Shown: positions 49,890 to 59,592 of the stretch, piece by piece | Position numbering within the stretch: position 1 is the stretch's first letter | Layout of the letters: each line of letters begins with the position of its first letter | NCBI GenBank assembly: GCA_016795565.1 | Contig: JAEUGW010000054.1 | Coordinates: 1-64,000 of the forward strand | Direction of reading: 5' to 3' | Source of the DNA: Opitutaceae bacterium | Lineage (GTDB): Bacteria; Verrucomicrobiota; Verrucomicrobiia; Opitutales; Opitutaceae | Length of the DNA: 64,000 nt | Made by a program: the position numbers and the translations under genes | The notes under the pieces: generated by a model | What the model was told of the DNA's origin: nothing | The model's input: the letters and a program-made list of their open reading frames with translations, nothing else | Database searches by the model: none

Positions 49890-51862
49890 CGTGCGGGGGC
49901 GGCTTGCTCCACGGCCCTGAGCCAGTCGCTGTAGGTGCCATTGAGCGCGGCATCGATCTCCGCCTGCGACAGGCGGTGGATGAAGATCGAGTGGCCGATG
50001 ACTGCTTCGGGGCGCCGGGCGCGCAGGAAATGACACAGGCGCGCGAAGCGCAGCAGGTCGTAGCGCTGCCACGTCCGCTCGAAGGCCTCGGCGGCCCCGG
50101 CGGCCCGGACCTCCGCCCGCGTGGCGGCATCGTTCCAGTATTTCCAGAACAGGTTCTCCTTCAGCCGCCCTTCCTGATATTCGCGTTCCCGCGCCAGCGT
50201 CCACTCGCCGCGCAGCGGGCTGTAAACCTGCTGCAGCATGGTGGCGCTGACGCAATACAGGCCCGCCGTGGTCTGATACCAGGGGTGCGGGAACTTGAAG
50301 TCGTTCACGAAAGGCAGCCGGTGGGCGGCGAGCTTGTAGTAGTCGGGCTCGCCCGAGCCGGAGTAGGAGAGGAATACGGGTGCCGCCTGCGCGCCGGTGT
50401 TGTTCCGGTCCAGCCAAGCCTTCAGGCCGGGCAGATCCTGCCCCCAGTCGAGCGAGCTGTCCACCAGCAGGCGCCAGCCCTGCGCCGGGCCGCCGGCCAG
50501 GGCATTGAAATAGGCGAGATAGTGCGGGTAGCTGCGGGCCGCGACCAATGCCTGTGAAGCCACCAGGACAGCGGCGAAGGCGAGCCGGACGCGCGGCTCC
50601 GCGGCCAGGCGCCAGGCGGCGACGCCAATGATGATGAAAAGCGCCGGGTAGAGCGGCAGCAGGTGGCGATGACCGATGTTGAGGTGGCTGGTCAGGGCCG
50701 CGCCGCCGTAGATCGCCGCCAGCGCCAGCAGTGGGGCCAGCCGGCCAGCCCACACCCGAATCCGCGTGTGATGCCGCAGGGCAGCCAGGACGGCGAGCAG
50801 CAGACCGACGAGCTCGGCGGGCGTCGATTTCCACAGGAAGGCCAGCGGGAAGAACTGCACCCAGCCTTGCGTGCTGTAGTCGCCGGCGAGGAACGCGGCC
50901 CGCGCCTGGGATCCGACATAGGCATGGGTGTAGCCGAAGAGGAATGCCTCCGGCAGCAGGTGCGCCTGCCGGAGAAAATCAATCACGGGTCTCTGCCAGC
51001 CGACCTGGCTGAGCATCCAGTCCCAGCTGCGGATGAAATGGTCCGCCGGCGGCAGGCCGGGGGCGAACGCCGTGTAGCGGAAACCGTAGAACGCCCAGAT
51101 CACCAGCACCGCCGCCGCGCCGTGCAGTGCGAGGCGACAGAGGAGCCGGCCGGGCCGCCGCTCCGCCGCGGGCTGCACGGCGAGATGCAGGACGGTCAGC
51201 AGCGCGAAGACCGGCAGCAGCAGCACGGCGGAGAACTTGGCCACGCAGGCCAGGCCGAAGACCAGGGCGCTGGCGACGGTGCGCCCGGGCCCGGCGCCGC
51301 GCAGCTGCCACCAGTAGGCACCGGCGCTGGCCGTGAGGAAGAGCGCGGCGGCGGCATCCGACGTGGCGAGCGGGCCATGGGCCAGCCAGGTCGGGGAGAA
51401 CGCGAACAACCCGAGCGCGGTGAGCCCGGCGGCCGGGCCGGCCAGCGCCCGCGCCCAGATGAAGACCAGCAGCCCGGTCCCGAGGCTGAAGAGCACCGTC
51501 AGCGCCCGCGCCCGCATCAGCAGCGGCCAGTGGTCGTTGCCGCTTTCGTAGAAGAACTGGTAACTCATCACGTAGACGTCGGAGGTGCGCCAGTATTCGT
51601 TGTTCTCCAGCGGCGGCGGCTTTGCGCCGGCCAGCACCGCGGGCAGGGCCTGCAGGCGCTGCGGCAGCACGCCGTTGTCCGGATGGATGCGGTAGTCGCC
51701 GAAATGATCGAAGAGGTAGCCGCCCGTGAGGTGGAAAATCTCGTCGGTGGTCACGCTCTTGCCGGCGAGGGCCGAGAGTCCGAGCGCGGCGTGCACCGCC
51801 AGCAGGAGCGCCACAGCGGCGGCCGTGAGCCAGGACCGGCGGCGGTCGGCGGGAGCGGTCAT
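49886..51862 (-). CDS. PMT/GT39-like glycosyltransferase, type II copy 1
   Basis: A 658-residue polytopic protein. First loop TTDEIFHLTGGYLFDHFGDY provides the acidic DE motif of PMT/ArnT-type GT-C enzymes. SHLNIGHRHLLPLYPALF is in a late helix. The C-terminal soluble domain opens with YLAYFNALAGGPAQGW and VDSSLDWGQDLPGLKAWL. Homologues sit at 57604 and 61121. It is predicted to use a lipid-linked sugar on the periplasmic side. It lies 8 bp downstream of the aminotransferase gene, so it joins the sugar-synthesis operon reading leftward. Confidence 0.78.
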   Translation of the reverse strand: MTAPADRRRSWLTAAAVALLLAVHAALGLSALAGKSVTTDEIFHLTGGYLFDHFGDYRIHPDNGVLPQRLQALPAVLAGAKPPPLENNEYWRTSDVYVMSYQFFYESGNDHWPLLMRARALTVLFSLGTGLLVFIWARALAGPAAGLTALGLFAFSPTWLAHGPLATSDAAAALFLTASAGAYWWQLRGAGPGRTVASALVFGLACVAKFSAVLLLPVFALLTVLHLAVQPAAERRPGRLLCRLALHGAAAVLVIWAFYGFRYTAFAPGLPPADHFIRSWDWMLSQVGWQRPVIDFLRQAHLLPEAFLFGYTHAYVGSQARAAFLAGDYSTQGWVQFFPLAFLWKSTPAELVGLLLAVLAALRHHTRIRVWAGRLAPLLALAAIYGGAALTSHLNIGHRHLLPLYPALFIIIGVAAWRLAAEPRVRLAFAAVLVASQALVAARSYPHYLAYFNALAGGPAQGWRLLVDSSLDWGQDLPGLKAWLDRNNTGAQAAPVFLSYSGSGEPDYYKLAAHRLPFVNDFKFPHPWYQTTAGLYCVSATMLQQVYSPLRGEWTLAREREYQEGRLKENLFWKYWNDAATRAEVRAAGAAEAFERTWQRYDLLRFARLCHFLRARRPEAVIGHSIFIHRLSQAEIDAALNGTYSDWLRAVEQAAPAR

Positions 51863-51869
51863 GCGCGGC

Positions 51870-52997
51870 TCACTTCAACGCGGCGCGGAGCCGCTCGCAG
51901 ACGTGGTCGCACTGCGCGCGTGTCATCTCGGGGAACATCGGCAGCGAGAGGATGGACTTCGCGGCCTGCTCGGCGTTGGGGAAAGCGCCCGGCTGGTAGC
52001 CCAGCTCGGCGTAGGCCTTCTGCAGGTGGATCGGGATGGGGTAGTGGACGACGGTCTGGATGCCGGCGTCGGCCAGCTGTTTCGCAATCGCGTCGCGGTC
52101 GTGGCCGGGGAAGCGCACGACGAAGAGGTGATAGACGTGGCGGCCGGCCCACGGGGCGAGCTTGGGGAGCACGAGTTCGGCGCAGTCCTGCAGGTTTTCG
52201 CGATACCAGCCGGCGACCCGCGCCCGGGCGTCGTTCCACTCGGCCAGGCGCTTGAGCTTCACGCCGAGGATCGCCGCCTGCAGGGTGTCGAGGCGGGAGT
52301 TGTAGCCCTTGATGTCGTGGTGGTATTTGACGACCGAGCCCCAGCTGCGGAGCAGCCGGAGCTGGTGGGCGAGCCGCTCGTCGTTGGTGGTGACTGCGCC
52401 GGCATCGCCGAACGCGCCGAGGTTTTTCCCGGGGTAGAAGCTGAAGCCGGCGGCGACGCCGAGCGTGCCGCAGGCGCGGCCGTCCTTGAGGGTGGCGCCA
52501 TGGGCTTGGGCGGCGTCCTCGATCAGGTGGAGGCCGTGCTTGGCGCAGAGCCGGGCGATGGCGTCGATGTTGGCGGCCTGCCCGTAGAGGTGGACGGGCA
52601 GGATGGCCTTGGTGCGCGGGGTGATGGCGGCGGCGAGGGCGTCGGTGTCGATCAGGTAGTCGTCGAGGCGGCAATCCACGAGCACGGGCCGGGCCCCGGC
52701 ATAGGAGACGGCCTCCGCGGAGGCGATGAAACTGTTGGCGACGGTGATGACCTCGTCATCCCCGCTGATGCCGAGCCCGCGGCAGATGAATTGCAGGGCG
52801 TCGGTGCCCGAGCCCAGGCCGACGGCGGCCTTGGTGCCGACGAACGCGGCGAAGGCCGCCTCGAACTCGGCGCACTCCTTGCCGTGGATGAAGCCGCAGT
52901 GCCTGAGCACGCGGTCGATGACGGCGTCGAGCTCCGGGCGGAGCGCGGCGGTCTGGAGGGGCAGATCCTGGAAGGGGACTTTGAATGAGCCGGACAT
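51870..52997 (-). CDS. DegT/DnrJ/EryC1/StrS sugar aminotransferase
   Basis: A 375-residue PLP enzyme: [67 protein letters not shown] and the internal-aldimine lysine in [15 protein letters not shown]. The ending [20 protein letters not shown] is typical. With the neighbouring Gfo/Idh oxidoreductase and hexapeptide acyltransferase it resembles the WbpB-WbpE-WbpD set that makes the 3-amino group of UDP-2,3-diacetamido uronic acids. QdtB/FdtB-type 3-aminosugar synthesis is the alternative. The start at 52997 is at the conserved N-terminus; the longer open frame is a shadow of the next gene. Confidence 0.88.
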   Translation of the reverse strand: MSGSFKVPFQDLPLQTAALRPELDAVIDRVLRHCGFIHGKECAEFEAAFAAFVGTKAAVGLGSGTDALQFICRGLGISGDDEVITVANSFIASAEAVSYAGARPVLVDCRLDDYLIDTDALAAAITPRTKAILPVHLYGQAANIDAIARLCAKHGLHLIEDAAQAHGATLKDGRACGTLGVAAGFSFYPGKNLGAFGDAGAVTTNDERLAHQLRLLRSWGSVVKYHHDIKGYNSRLDTLQAAILGVKLKRLAEWNDARARVAGWYRENLQDCAELVLPKLAPWAGRHVYHLFVVRFPGHDRDAIAKQLADAGIQTVVHYPIPIHLQKAYAELGYQPGAFPNAEQAAKSILSLPMFPEMTRAQCDHVCERLRAALK

Positions 52998-53011
52998 AAG
53001 AGAGGAGGGGT

Positions 53012-53713
53012 TCAGGGGCGGCGCTCGCGGCGCCAGAGTTTCCAGAAGGAGAACAGGCCCGTCAAGGTGCGCCACATGACCTTGAAGCGGGAGGCGGAAG
53101 CCACGCCGCCGAGGCGCACCTTCATCCGCACATCCACCTCGGTGAAGGTGGCCCCGAGATCGCGCAGGCGCACCAGGGCCTCGACCAGCATCGGGATGCC
53201 GCGCTGGGTGAGGGTGATGCGGTTGAACAGGCTGCGCCGGTAGGCGTGGATCCAGTTGACGTCGCGCAGGCGCAGGCCGAAGAGCGTCGCGACGAGCCGC
53301 GGATAGAGCCAGGCGTTGAGGCGCATCAGCGGGTTGTAGCCGAGGCGCTGGGCGCGGACGCCGACGATGACGTCGGCCCGCCCGAATTGCGCCGTGTAAG
53401 GCGCGAGGTCGGCGGGCTCGGCGGGCATGTCGGCGGGCCAGAGGATGAGGTAGTCGCCGGTGGCGCGGGTGGCGCCGGTGCGGAAGGCGCCGCCGATGCC
53501 CTGGTTGGCCTGGTGCACGGCGACGATGCCGGGCAGGTCGCGCGCGAGCTGGTCGGCGATGTCCTTGGTGCGGTCGCGCGAGCCGTCGTTGACGATGATG
53601 ATCTCCGCACCGACCCGGAGCGCGGTGAGGGCGGCGTGGAGCTGGCGCACACAGTCGCCGAGCAACGCCTCCTCGTTGTAGGCGGGGAGGATGACACTGA
53701 GCGCGACGCTCAT
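53012..53713 (-). CDS. GT2 family glycosyltransferase (DPM1-like)
   Basis: A 233-residue GT-A enzyme: [55 protein letters not shown] and the DxD-equivalent [31 protein letters not shown] is the basic C-terminus without clear transmembrane helices. It likely transfers a sugar from a nucleotide donor to a polyprenyl phosphate, supplying the GT-C enzymes of this region. It overlaps the acyltransferase gene by 4 nt. Confidence 0.85.
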   Translation of the reverse strand: MSVALSVILPAYNEEALLGDCVRQLHAALTALRVGAEIIIVNDGSRDRTKDIADQLARDLPGIVAVHQANQGIGGAFRTGATRATGDYLILWPADMPAEPADLAPYTAQFGRADVIVGVRAQRLGYNPLMRLNAWLYPRLVATLFGLRLRDVNWIHAYRRSLFNRITLTQRGIPMLVEALVRLRDLGATFTEVDVRMKVRLGGVASASRFKVMWRTLTGLFSFWKLWRRERRP

Positions 53714-54174
53714 GGGCGGACGCGGGCGGGGACCCCGGCCACGGTGGCGCCCGCAGGGACATCGCGGGTGACGACAGCCCCGGCCCCGATGACGGCGCCC
53801 TCGCCGACGGTCACGCCGCCGAAGATGAGCGCGCCGGAGCCGAGGGAGGCCCCGCGGCGGATCAGGCAGCGTTCCATCCGCCAGGTGCCGGCGAGGGTGG
53901 CGGCGATGGTGGGGTGGCGGTCGTTGATGAAGATGACGCCGTGGCCGACAAACACATCGGCCTCGAGGGTGACCCCGGAGCAGATGAAGGTGTGGCTTTG
54001 CACGCGGCAGCGCGGGCCGACGACCACATCGCGCTGGATCTCGACAAACGTGCCGATCATGCACTCGTCGCCGATGGTGCAGCCGTAGAGGTTGATGAAG
54101 GCGTTGAGCCGCACATCCCGGCCGAGCCGCACATCCGGCGCGATGCGGGCGAACTCGGGCGCGGGGGAGCTCAT
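53710..54174 (-). CDS. Left-handed beta-helix (hexapeptide) acyltransferase
   Basis: A 154-residue protein built of hexapeptide repeats ([59 protein letters not shown]) with a loop [11 protein letters not shown], whose His/Asp could be catalytic, and ending TVAGVPARV. It is similar to WbpD-type N-acetyltransferases acting on UDP-3-amino sugars. It overlaps both neighbours by 4 nt, in the order oxidoreductase, acyltransferase, GT2, aminotransferase. Confidence 0.85.
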   Translation of the reverse strand: MSSPAPEFARIAPDVRLGRDVRLNAFINLYGCTIGDECMIGTFVEIQRDVVVGPRCRVQSHTFICSGVTLEADVFVGHGVIFINDRHPTIAATLAGTWRMERCLIRRGASLGSGALIFGGVTVGEGAVIGAGAVVTRDVPAGATVAGVPARVRP

Positions 54175-55202
54175 AGCGGGGCGATTTTGGCCGCGCGGCC
54201 GTGGTTCCGGAGCGATTCCAGCGCGGCCTCCATGACCAGCACGACGGCGAGACCCAGGCGGGCGTCGGAAATGGGGGTGCGGCGCGTGCGGACGCTGGCG
54301 ATGAACTCGCCATCCTGCCGCTGCAGCGGCTCGGACATCTTGACCTTGGGGATCGTGATCTGGCCGTCGCGGAGGATCATCTGGAACTCGCCGAAGGAGG
54401 TGTAGTGGTCGGCGGTGACACCCTTGTCGTAGTAGCGGATGGGCTCGAGGTTGTTCATGTCGTCCCACAGCGCCATCTTCTGGTCACCCACGATGGTGAG
54501 CTGGCGGACCTTGCGGGGGTTGAGCCAGGAGGTGTGGGCGTGGCAGACAATGTTGCCCGGATAATACAGGGTGAGGAAGCCGACATCCTCGATGCCGGAA
54601 AGGAGCACGCTCTGGCCGGTGGCGGAGACCTCGACGGGCTGGGCGCCAAGCAGGAAGTTGAAGATGGAGATGTCGTGGCTGGCGAGGTCGTAGATGGCGC
54701 CGACGTCCTTGCGGACGGGCCCGAGGTTGGTGCGCACGGCATCCATGTAATAGACGCGGCCGAGCTCGCCGCGGTCGAGGTCGGTCTTCAGGTGGAGGAC
54801 ACCGGAGTTGTAGAGGAAGACATGGCCGACCATCAGGATGCGGCCGTGCCTCGCGGCGAGGTCGGCCAGCTCGCGACACTGGGCGCCGGTCTGGGCCAGG
54901 GGCTTTTCGCAGAGCACATCCTTGCCGGCCTCGAGCGCGGCCTTGACCAGGGCGTAGTGCGTGCTGGTGGGCGTGGCGACGACGACGGCATCGATGTCGG
55001 AGGCCTGGGTGATCTGGGCGGCGTCGGTGGTGACGGCGACACCGCGGAGGAATTTTTGCGCGGCCTTGAGGCGGGCTTCCGAGCCATCGCAGACGCGGAC
55101 GACCTCGACCCCGTCCATGGTGCTGAAATTGCGGACGTGATTCGGGCCCCATTGGCCGAAGCCAATCACGCCGACGCGCACCGGGGTGGGGGAACTGTTC
55201 AT
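54171..55202 (-). CDS. Gfo/Idh/MocA NAD-dependent sugar oxidoreductase (WbpB-like)
   Basis: A 343-residue enzyme: N-terminal Rossmann VGVIGFGQWGPNHVRNF, EKPLAQTGAQCRELADLA with the catalytic Lys, MVGHVFLYNSGVLHLK, and DVGAIYDLASHDISIF with the conserved Asp/His. Such proteins paired with DegT and hexapeptide enzymes oxidise C3 of UDP-GlcNAc uronate before transamination. The UDP-GlcNAc 6-dehydrogenase needed earlier is not in this window. The ATG at 55202 was chosen; the upstream 10 residues are unconserved. Confidence 0.87.
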   Translation of the reverse strand: MNSSPTPVRVGVIGFGQWGPNHVRNFSTMDGVEVVRVCDGSEARLKAAQKFLRGVAVTTDAAQITQASDIDAVVVATPTSTHYALVKAALEAGKDVLCEKPLAQTGAQCRELADLAARHGRILMVGHVFLYNSGVLHLKTDLDRGELGRVYYMDAVRTNLGPVRKDVGAIYDLASHDISIFNFLLGAQPVEVSATGQSVLLSGIEDVGFLTLYYPGNIVCHAHTSWLNPRKVRQLTIVGDQKMALWDDMNNLEPIRYYDKGVTADHYTSFGEFQMILRDGQITIPKVKMSEPLQRQDGEFIASVRTRRTPISDARLGLAVVLVMEAALESLRNHGRAAKIAPL

Positions 55203-55321
55203 CCCGAAAGTTTCTCCGCCGGGGGCGCACACTGTCGAGTGAGAAGTCCGGTCGGGGCCGGCGTTTACCGGACTTTCACCGCGCGGGATAACCCTTGCCG
55301 ATCCCGGGGCGCCGGGCTGAC

Positions 55322-57619
55322 ATGACAGGGTTTTCCCGCCGTGTGAACGCGCTCACTGTCATCCTGGTCCTGTCGGGGCACGCCGCCGTGGTGGCCGCCG
55401 CGGCGTGGCTGGTGGTGCGCGGCTGCCTGCCGGCGCGGGCGGGCGGGTTGGAACGGCTGCTCGCCTGGGGTTGGGCGGGCGTGGCGATCATCGCGGCCAA
55501 CGGCGTGTTGCTCGGCGCGCTGGGCGGGCTCGGGCCCGCCGGCTTTTGGGTGGCGGATCTGGCCGTGCTGCTGGGCCTGGCGGCGCTGCGGCGCGCGCAT
55601 CGGCGTGAGGATGCCGCGGCGTTGCGCGCGTTGGGCGGGGAGGTGGGCGCGTTTTTCCGGGCCGGCGGGATGGAGGCGTGGCTCGCGACGCTGCTGCTCG
55701 TGCTGTTGGGCGCGATGTTGCTCCTGTCGCTGTGGGCGGAGCCGGTGGTGTATGATGCGCTGACCTACCGTTTGCCGCGCATCGGGCAGTGGTTGCAGGA
55801 CGGCCGGATCGGGACCGTCGTGTCCGACGAGCCGCGGATCACCTACATGCCGGTGGTGCCGGATCTCGTGATGGCGTGGTGCCTCGCGATCCAGCCGACG
55901 GGCTGGCAGTTCGGCGCGGTGGCGCAGGCGCTCGGGGGCGGGCTGGCGGCGGGGGCCACGGTCGGATTGGCGCGGCTGACGGGATTGTCGCGGGCTTCCG
56001 CGCTGGGCGCGGGGCTGTTGCTTTTCAGCATGGCCAACGTCGCGCCGCAGTTCACCTCGGCGCACACGGATCTCTTCACCACGGGTGCGCTGGCTGCGGC
56101 TTTTTATCTGTGGCTGGCGGCGCTCCGGCGCGGCGAGGGCTCCCTCCTGGGCGGTGCGGGCGCGGGGTTGGCGCTGGGGGCGAAGGGCACGGTGTTCTAC
56201 CTGGCGCCGGGCGCGATGCTGTGGGTCGCCTGGCTGGCCTGGCGGCACCGGCTGCCGCTCGCCCGGTGGTGGCCGACGGTGTTGGCGGCGGTGCTGGGCG
56301 GGGCGCTTTTCGCGGGCCCGGTCTTTGTGCGCAACCGGGCGGCTTACGGCGGATGGTTCGGGCCGCCGGAGCATGTGCGGATGCACCATGGCGCGGGCGG
56401 CATGGCGGCGAAGCTGGAGAAGCTGCCGCTGAACCTGCGGGCCTCGCTGGCGCAGCTGTTCGAGCCGAACTCACAGCCGCCGTGGTGGCGTTCCGCCGCG
56501 CGGGAGATCGGCGCGGCGATCGCGGCCACGTTGCCGGAGCATGATGAGTATACGCTCGAGGGCATCAGCCGGCGGGGAACCCTAGGGACCATCCTCGCCC
56601 GGTCGGAACCGGATGCGGATGCCACCTCGTTCGGGGTGCTGGCGTCCGGGCTGTTTGCGTTTGGCTTCATCGCGGCGCTGCTGCATCGCCGGCGCCCGGA
56701 CGCGGCGCTGGTGTCCGTGTGGAGCCTGGGCATTGCCGTGTTTCTCGTTTTTTTCCACGCGATGCAGCAATGGCACCCGTATGGCTTCCGGTATTTCGTG
56801 TTGGTGGCGCCGTGGCTGGCGGTCGTCGCCGCGTGGGGGTTGCGGGAGATGCCCCGGCCGGCGGGCGGGCTGCTGTGGGGTGTGGCCGGCCTGACAGTGG
56901 CGGTGATGACCTGGAGCGCGATTTTCGGGACCTATCAGAGCGGCTGGCGGGCCATCGCGCAGCCGGAGAATGCGCGCGGATATTTTGTCGCCCGGCAATG
57001 GGCGGCCTGGGCGCAGGCGCTGGACCGGCCGGAGAGCGCATGGCGGGTGGCGTTGCCGGACCGGCGGCCGATTGCGGCGTTCTATCGCGGGCCGGCGGCG
57101 CGGGCCGTGGAGTTGCGTCCCCAGCCTCGTCCGGCGGTGGGCACGGCGGAGGATTTGGCGAAGGCGGAGCCCGGTTGGGTGATCGTGCCGGCGGCGCGAT
57201 TCATCGGCCGGGAAGGCCGGGTGCTGGCCCGCACCTGGCTGTTCGAAGGCGCGGAGGACAGCCCGTTCAGTCTGGCCGCCTATCGCGCACTCGGGCCGGG
57301 CGAGTTGCCGGCACCGGTCCTCTACCGGCAGCGCCAGATCCGCGAGGCAGCCGGAGCCCGCTGGGATCTGTTGGTCAAGGTCTGGACAGATCCCGTCGTG
57401 GTGTTGCGGCTGGAAAATCCCGGCGCGGCGGTCTGGTCCTACCGGATCGACACCGCCGCCGGCCGCCAGGAAGGCGAGCTGGCCGCCGGCGCCTCGCAGC
57501 CGGTGACCCTCGCGTTGCCCGTGGACGCGGTGAGCCAGGTGCTCGTGACTTTCCATGCGGTCGCCGCGCCGGACACCCCGGTGCCGCGCGTGACGCTGGC
57601 GGATCAGTTGACGCGGTAG
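55322..57619 (+). CDS. PMT/RgtA-D-like membrane glycosyltransferase
   Basis: A 765-residue polytopic protein with a large C-terminal soluble domain. EPVVYDALTYRLPRIGQWLQ in the first loop gives the acidic Asp of this group, which is often annotated RgtA/B/C/D-like or ArnT-like. The membrane core has ASALGAGLLLFSMANVAPQ and GAKGTVFYLAPGAML; the soluble end (YPRQRQIREAAGARWDLLV-type beta strands) is unusual. It stands alone on the plus strand; its 3' end overlaps the convergent gene by 16 nt. The 119-bp divergent spacer before it contains its promoter and no gene. Confidence 0.7.
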   Translation: MTGFSRRVNALTVILVLSGHAAVVAAAAWLVVRGCLPARAGGLERLLAWGWAGVAIIAANGVLLGALGGLGPAGFWVADLAVLLGLAALRRAHRREDAAALRALGGEVGAFFRAGGMEAWLATLLLVLLGAMLLLSLWAEPVVYDALTYRLPRIGQWLQDGRIGTVVSDEPRITYMPVVPDLVMAWCLAIQPTGWQFGAVAQALGGGLAAGATVGLARLTGLSRASALGAGLLLFSMANVAPQFTSAHTDLFTTGALAAAFYLWLAALRRGEGSLLGGAGAGLALGAKGTVFYLAPGAMLWVAWLAWRHRLPLARWWPTVLAAVLGGALFAGPVFVRNRAAYGGWFGPPEHVRMHHGAGGMAAKLEKLPLNLRASLAQLFEPNSQPPWWRSAAREIGAAIAATLPEHDEYTLEGISRRGTLGTILARSEPDADATSFGVLASGLFAFGFIAALLHRRRPDAALVSVWSLGIAVFLVFFHAMQQWHPYGFRYFVLVAPWLAVVAAWGLREMPRPAGGLLWGVAGLTVAVMTWSAIFGTYQSGWRAIAQPENARGYFVARQWAAWAQALDRPESAWRVALPDRRPIAAFYRGPAARAVELRPQPRPAVGTAEDLAKAEPGWVIVPAARFIGREGRVLARTWLFEGAEDSPFSLAAYRALGPGELPAPVLYRQRQIREAAGARWDLLVKVWTDPVVVLRLENPGAAVWSYRIDTAAGRQEGELAAGASQPVTLALPVDAVSQVLVTFHAVAAPDTPVPRVTLADQLTR

Positions 57620-59592
57620 CCCAGCGCCTCGGTGAGGTCGGCGGCGCTCAACCGATAGACGAGGATGGAGGGATCGGGCCGGGCCGCGGGTTTTTGGGTG
57701 CGCAGGAAATGCCGCAGCCGGGCGAAGCGCAGTTGATCCCACTCGAACCAGACATCGCTGCCCAGTTTCATTCGGTCCGGCGCAGCGATCTGCGCCAGCC
57801 GCCGCTGGTAGGCTTGTTCATGCGCCTCCGTCCACGGACCGGGAGCCATCGTATAGACGCCCTGCAGCAGGGTGGCGCTGACGGCGTAAAGTCCCGGATG
57901 GAGATGGGCCGGGAAGTTGATGGGCTCGCGGTCGAAGTAGCCGTCACCGATGCGAATCGCGCGCAAGTCCTCATACCAGGGCGAGTCGGAGCCGAAGTAG
58001 GCGAGGTAAAGCCGGTCCGCGCCGCGATGCTGCGCCAGCCAGGCGCCGAGCCGCGGCAGGCCCTGGCCCCAGTCGAGCGAGCTGTCCACGAGGTAAGCAT
58101 GGCCCTGGTCGGGGCCGCCCGCGAGGCGGTTGAAGAACGCGAGGTAGCTCGGGCGCACATTCCAGGTGGCCGCGTTGGCGCCGGCGAACAGCAACACCAC
58201 CGCCGCGCCCAGCCAGCGCGGCGCGCGCGCGATCGCGAGGCCCAGCACGCCGCCCACAATGCACCAGGCGCACTCGGCGGGCAGGAGGTGGCGGATGCCG
58301 ATGTTCAGGTTGCCGCTCAGGACAAAGGCGGCGTAGATGCCGACGAACGCCAGCAGCGGCCCGAGCCGATACCAGAGCCGGCGCGTGCGCCGCTCATGCC
58401 GGCCGAGGCGCAGCAGCAGGACGAGGGCGGTCAGCCCGAGCGCCAGCAGCGCCAGCGGCGTCTTCAGCAGGATCGAGACCGGAAAGAACAGCGGCCAGCC
58501 GGTGGTGCCGTATTCGCCGAGGAAGAAGGCCGGCCGCCACTTCGAGAAGGTGTAGACGTGCGCGAAGCCGAACAGGTAGGCCTCGGGCAGCGCGTGGTGA
58601 TCCTTGGCCCAGCTCACGACGGTGCGGACCAGGCTCGGTGCCACCGCCACGGGGTGGTTGGCCGCCAGGCCCTCGGGCACGGGCGTCTGCATGGTGTAGG
58701 GGATCTGGTTGAGCAGGTATTCCCACTTGATCGGATACTCTCCCGGCCCGCCGCCCCGGGTCGGGTAATAACGAAAATCATACGCGCCCCAAATGAGGGC
58801 GTAGGCCAGGGCCGCCGCCGCGCAGGTGCCGCCGGCCAGCGCCGCCAGCCGCCGCCAGCCCCGCCAGCGCCAGCGGCGCGCGCCCCAGGCGGCGCGGAGC
58901 GGCGCCGGGTGCGCCAGCCGGAGCGCCACGAGCGCGGCGAAGACAAAGACAAACATCGGCGCCGAAAACTTGGCCAGCGCCAGCAGCCCCAGCGCCAGGC
59001 CGAACAGCAGCACGCGGCCGGCGGTCACGCGGTGCAGCAGCCGCCAGCCGGTCAGCAGCGCCGCGAGGAAGCCGAACGAGGCCATCATGTCCGAGGTGGC
59101 CAGCCCGGCGTGGGCGAGCACGGTGGGACTCGAGGCGAAGAAGGCCGTCGCCACCAGCGCGCCGGCCGGGCCCCACAGGTCGCGGGCCCAGCGATAAATC
59201 AGCGCGCCCGTCGCCACGCCGAGCAGCGCGATCATGCAGCGTGCCGCAAAGAGCATCAGGCCCGGCTGGTTGCCGAGGTGGAAAAAGAAAAGGTTGCCCA
59301 CGCCCCAGGTGTCGGCGCGTTGCAGCGGAATTGCCGCGGCGGGCACGGGCGCCGGGTCGAGCCACAGCAGCGGCAGGGCCGCGAGGCGCTGCGGCAGGTT
59401 GCCATTCTCCGGTTGCAGCCGGTAGTCGCCGTGCCGCCAGTATTCGTAGCCGGCGGTGACGTGGATCACCTCATCCGCCGTGATGCCGAGCTCCGGCGAC
59501 ACGCTGATGACCTGCCCCCAGAACCACGCCAGCAGCAGCGCGGCGAGGAATCCCGGCCGGACGCGGGCGAACAGGGTCGGGGCGCATCTCAT
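57604..59592 (-). CDS. PMT/GT39-like glycosyltransferase, type II copy 2
   Basis: A 662-residue paralogue of the proteins at 49886 and 61121. First-loop motif LGITADEVIHVTAGYEYWRH, then DYRLQPENGNLPQRLAALPL, LSGNLNIGIRHLLPAECAW and VDSSLDWGQGLPRLGAWLAQ. Roughly ten helices precede the C-terminal domain. The start at 59592 overlaps the upstream gene stop by 4 nt; a much longer open frame is an artefact of high GC. Sugar and acceptor are unknown. Confidence 0.78.
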   Translation of the reverse strand: MRCAPTLFARVRPGFLAALLLAWFWGQVISVSPELGITADEVIHVTAGYEYWRHGDYRLQPENGNLPQRLAALPLLWLDPAPVPAAAIPLQRADTWGVGNLFFFHLGNQPGLMLFAARCMIALLGVATGALIYRWARDLWGPAGALVATAFFASSPTVLAHAGLATSDMMASFGFLAALLTGWRLLHRVTAGRVLLFGLALGLLALAKFSAPMFVFVFAALVALRLAHPAPLRAAWGARRWRWRGWRRLAALAGGTCAAAALAYALIWGAYDFRYYPTRGGGPGEYPIKWEYLLNQIPYTMQTPVPEGLAANHPVAVAPSLVRTVVSWAKDHHALPEAYLFGFAHVYTFSKWRPAFFLGEYGTTGWPLFFPVSILLKTPLALLALGLTALVLLLRLGRHERRTRRLWYRLGPLLAFVGIYAAFVLSGNLNIGIRHLLPAECAWCIVGGVLGLAIARAPRWLGAAVVLLFAGANAATWNVRPSYLAFFNRLAGGPDQGHAYLVDSSLDWGQGLPRLGAWLAQHRGADRLYLAYFGSDSPWYEDLRAIRIGDGYFDREPINFPAHLHPGLYAVSATLLQGVYTMAPGPWTEAHEQAYQRRLAQIAAPDRMKLGSDVWFEWDQLRFARLRHFLRTQKPAARPDPSILVYRLSAADLTEALGYRVN

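Noticed and set aside
48348-50834. An 828-codon minus-strand open frame spanning two convergent operons
   Set aside because: It overlaps the paralogous GT87-like genes on the opposite strand and has no conserved motif. The CTAG stop overlap shows the true gene ends.
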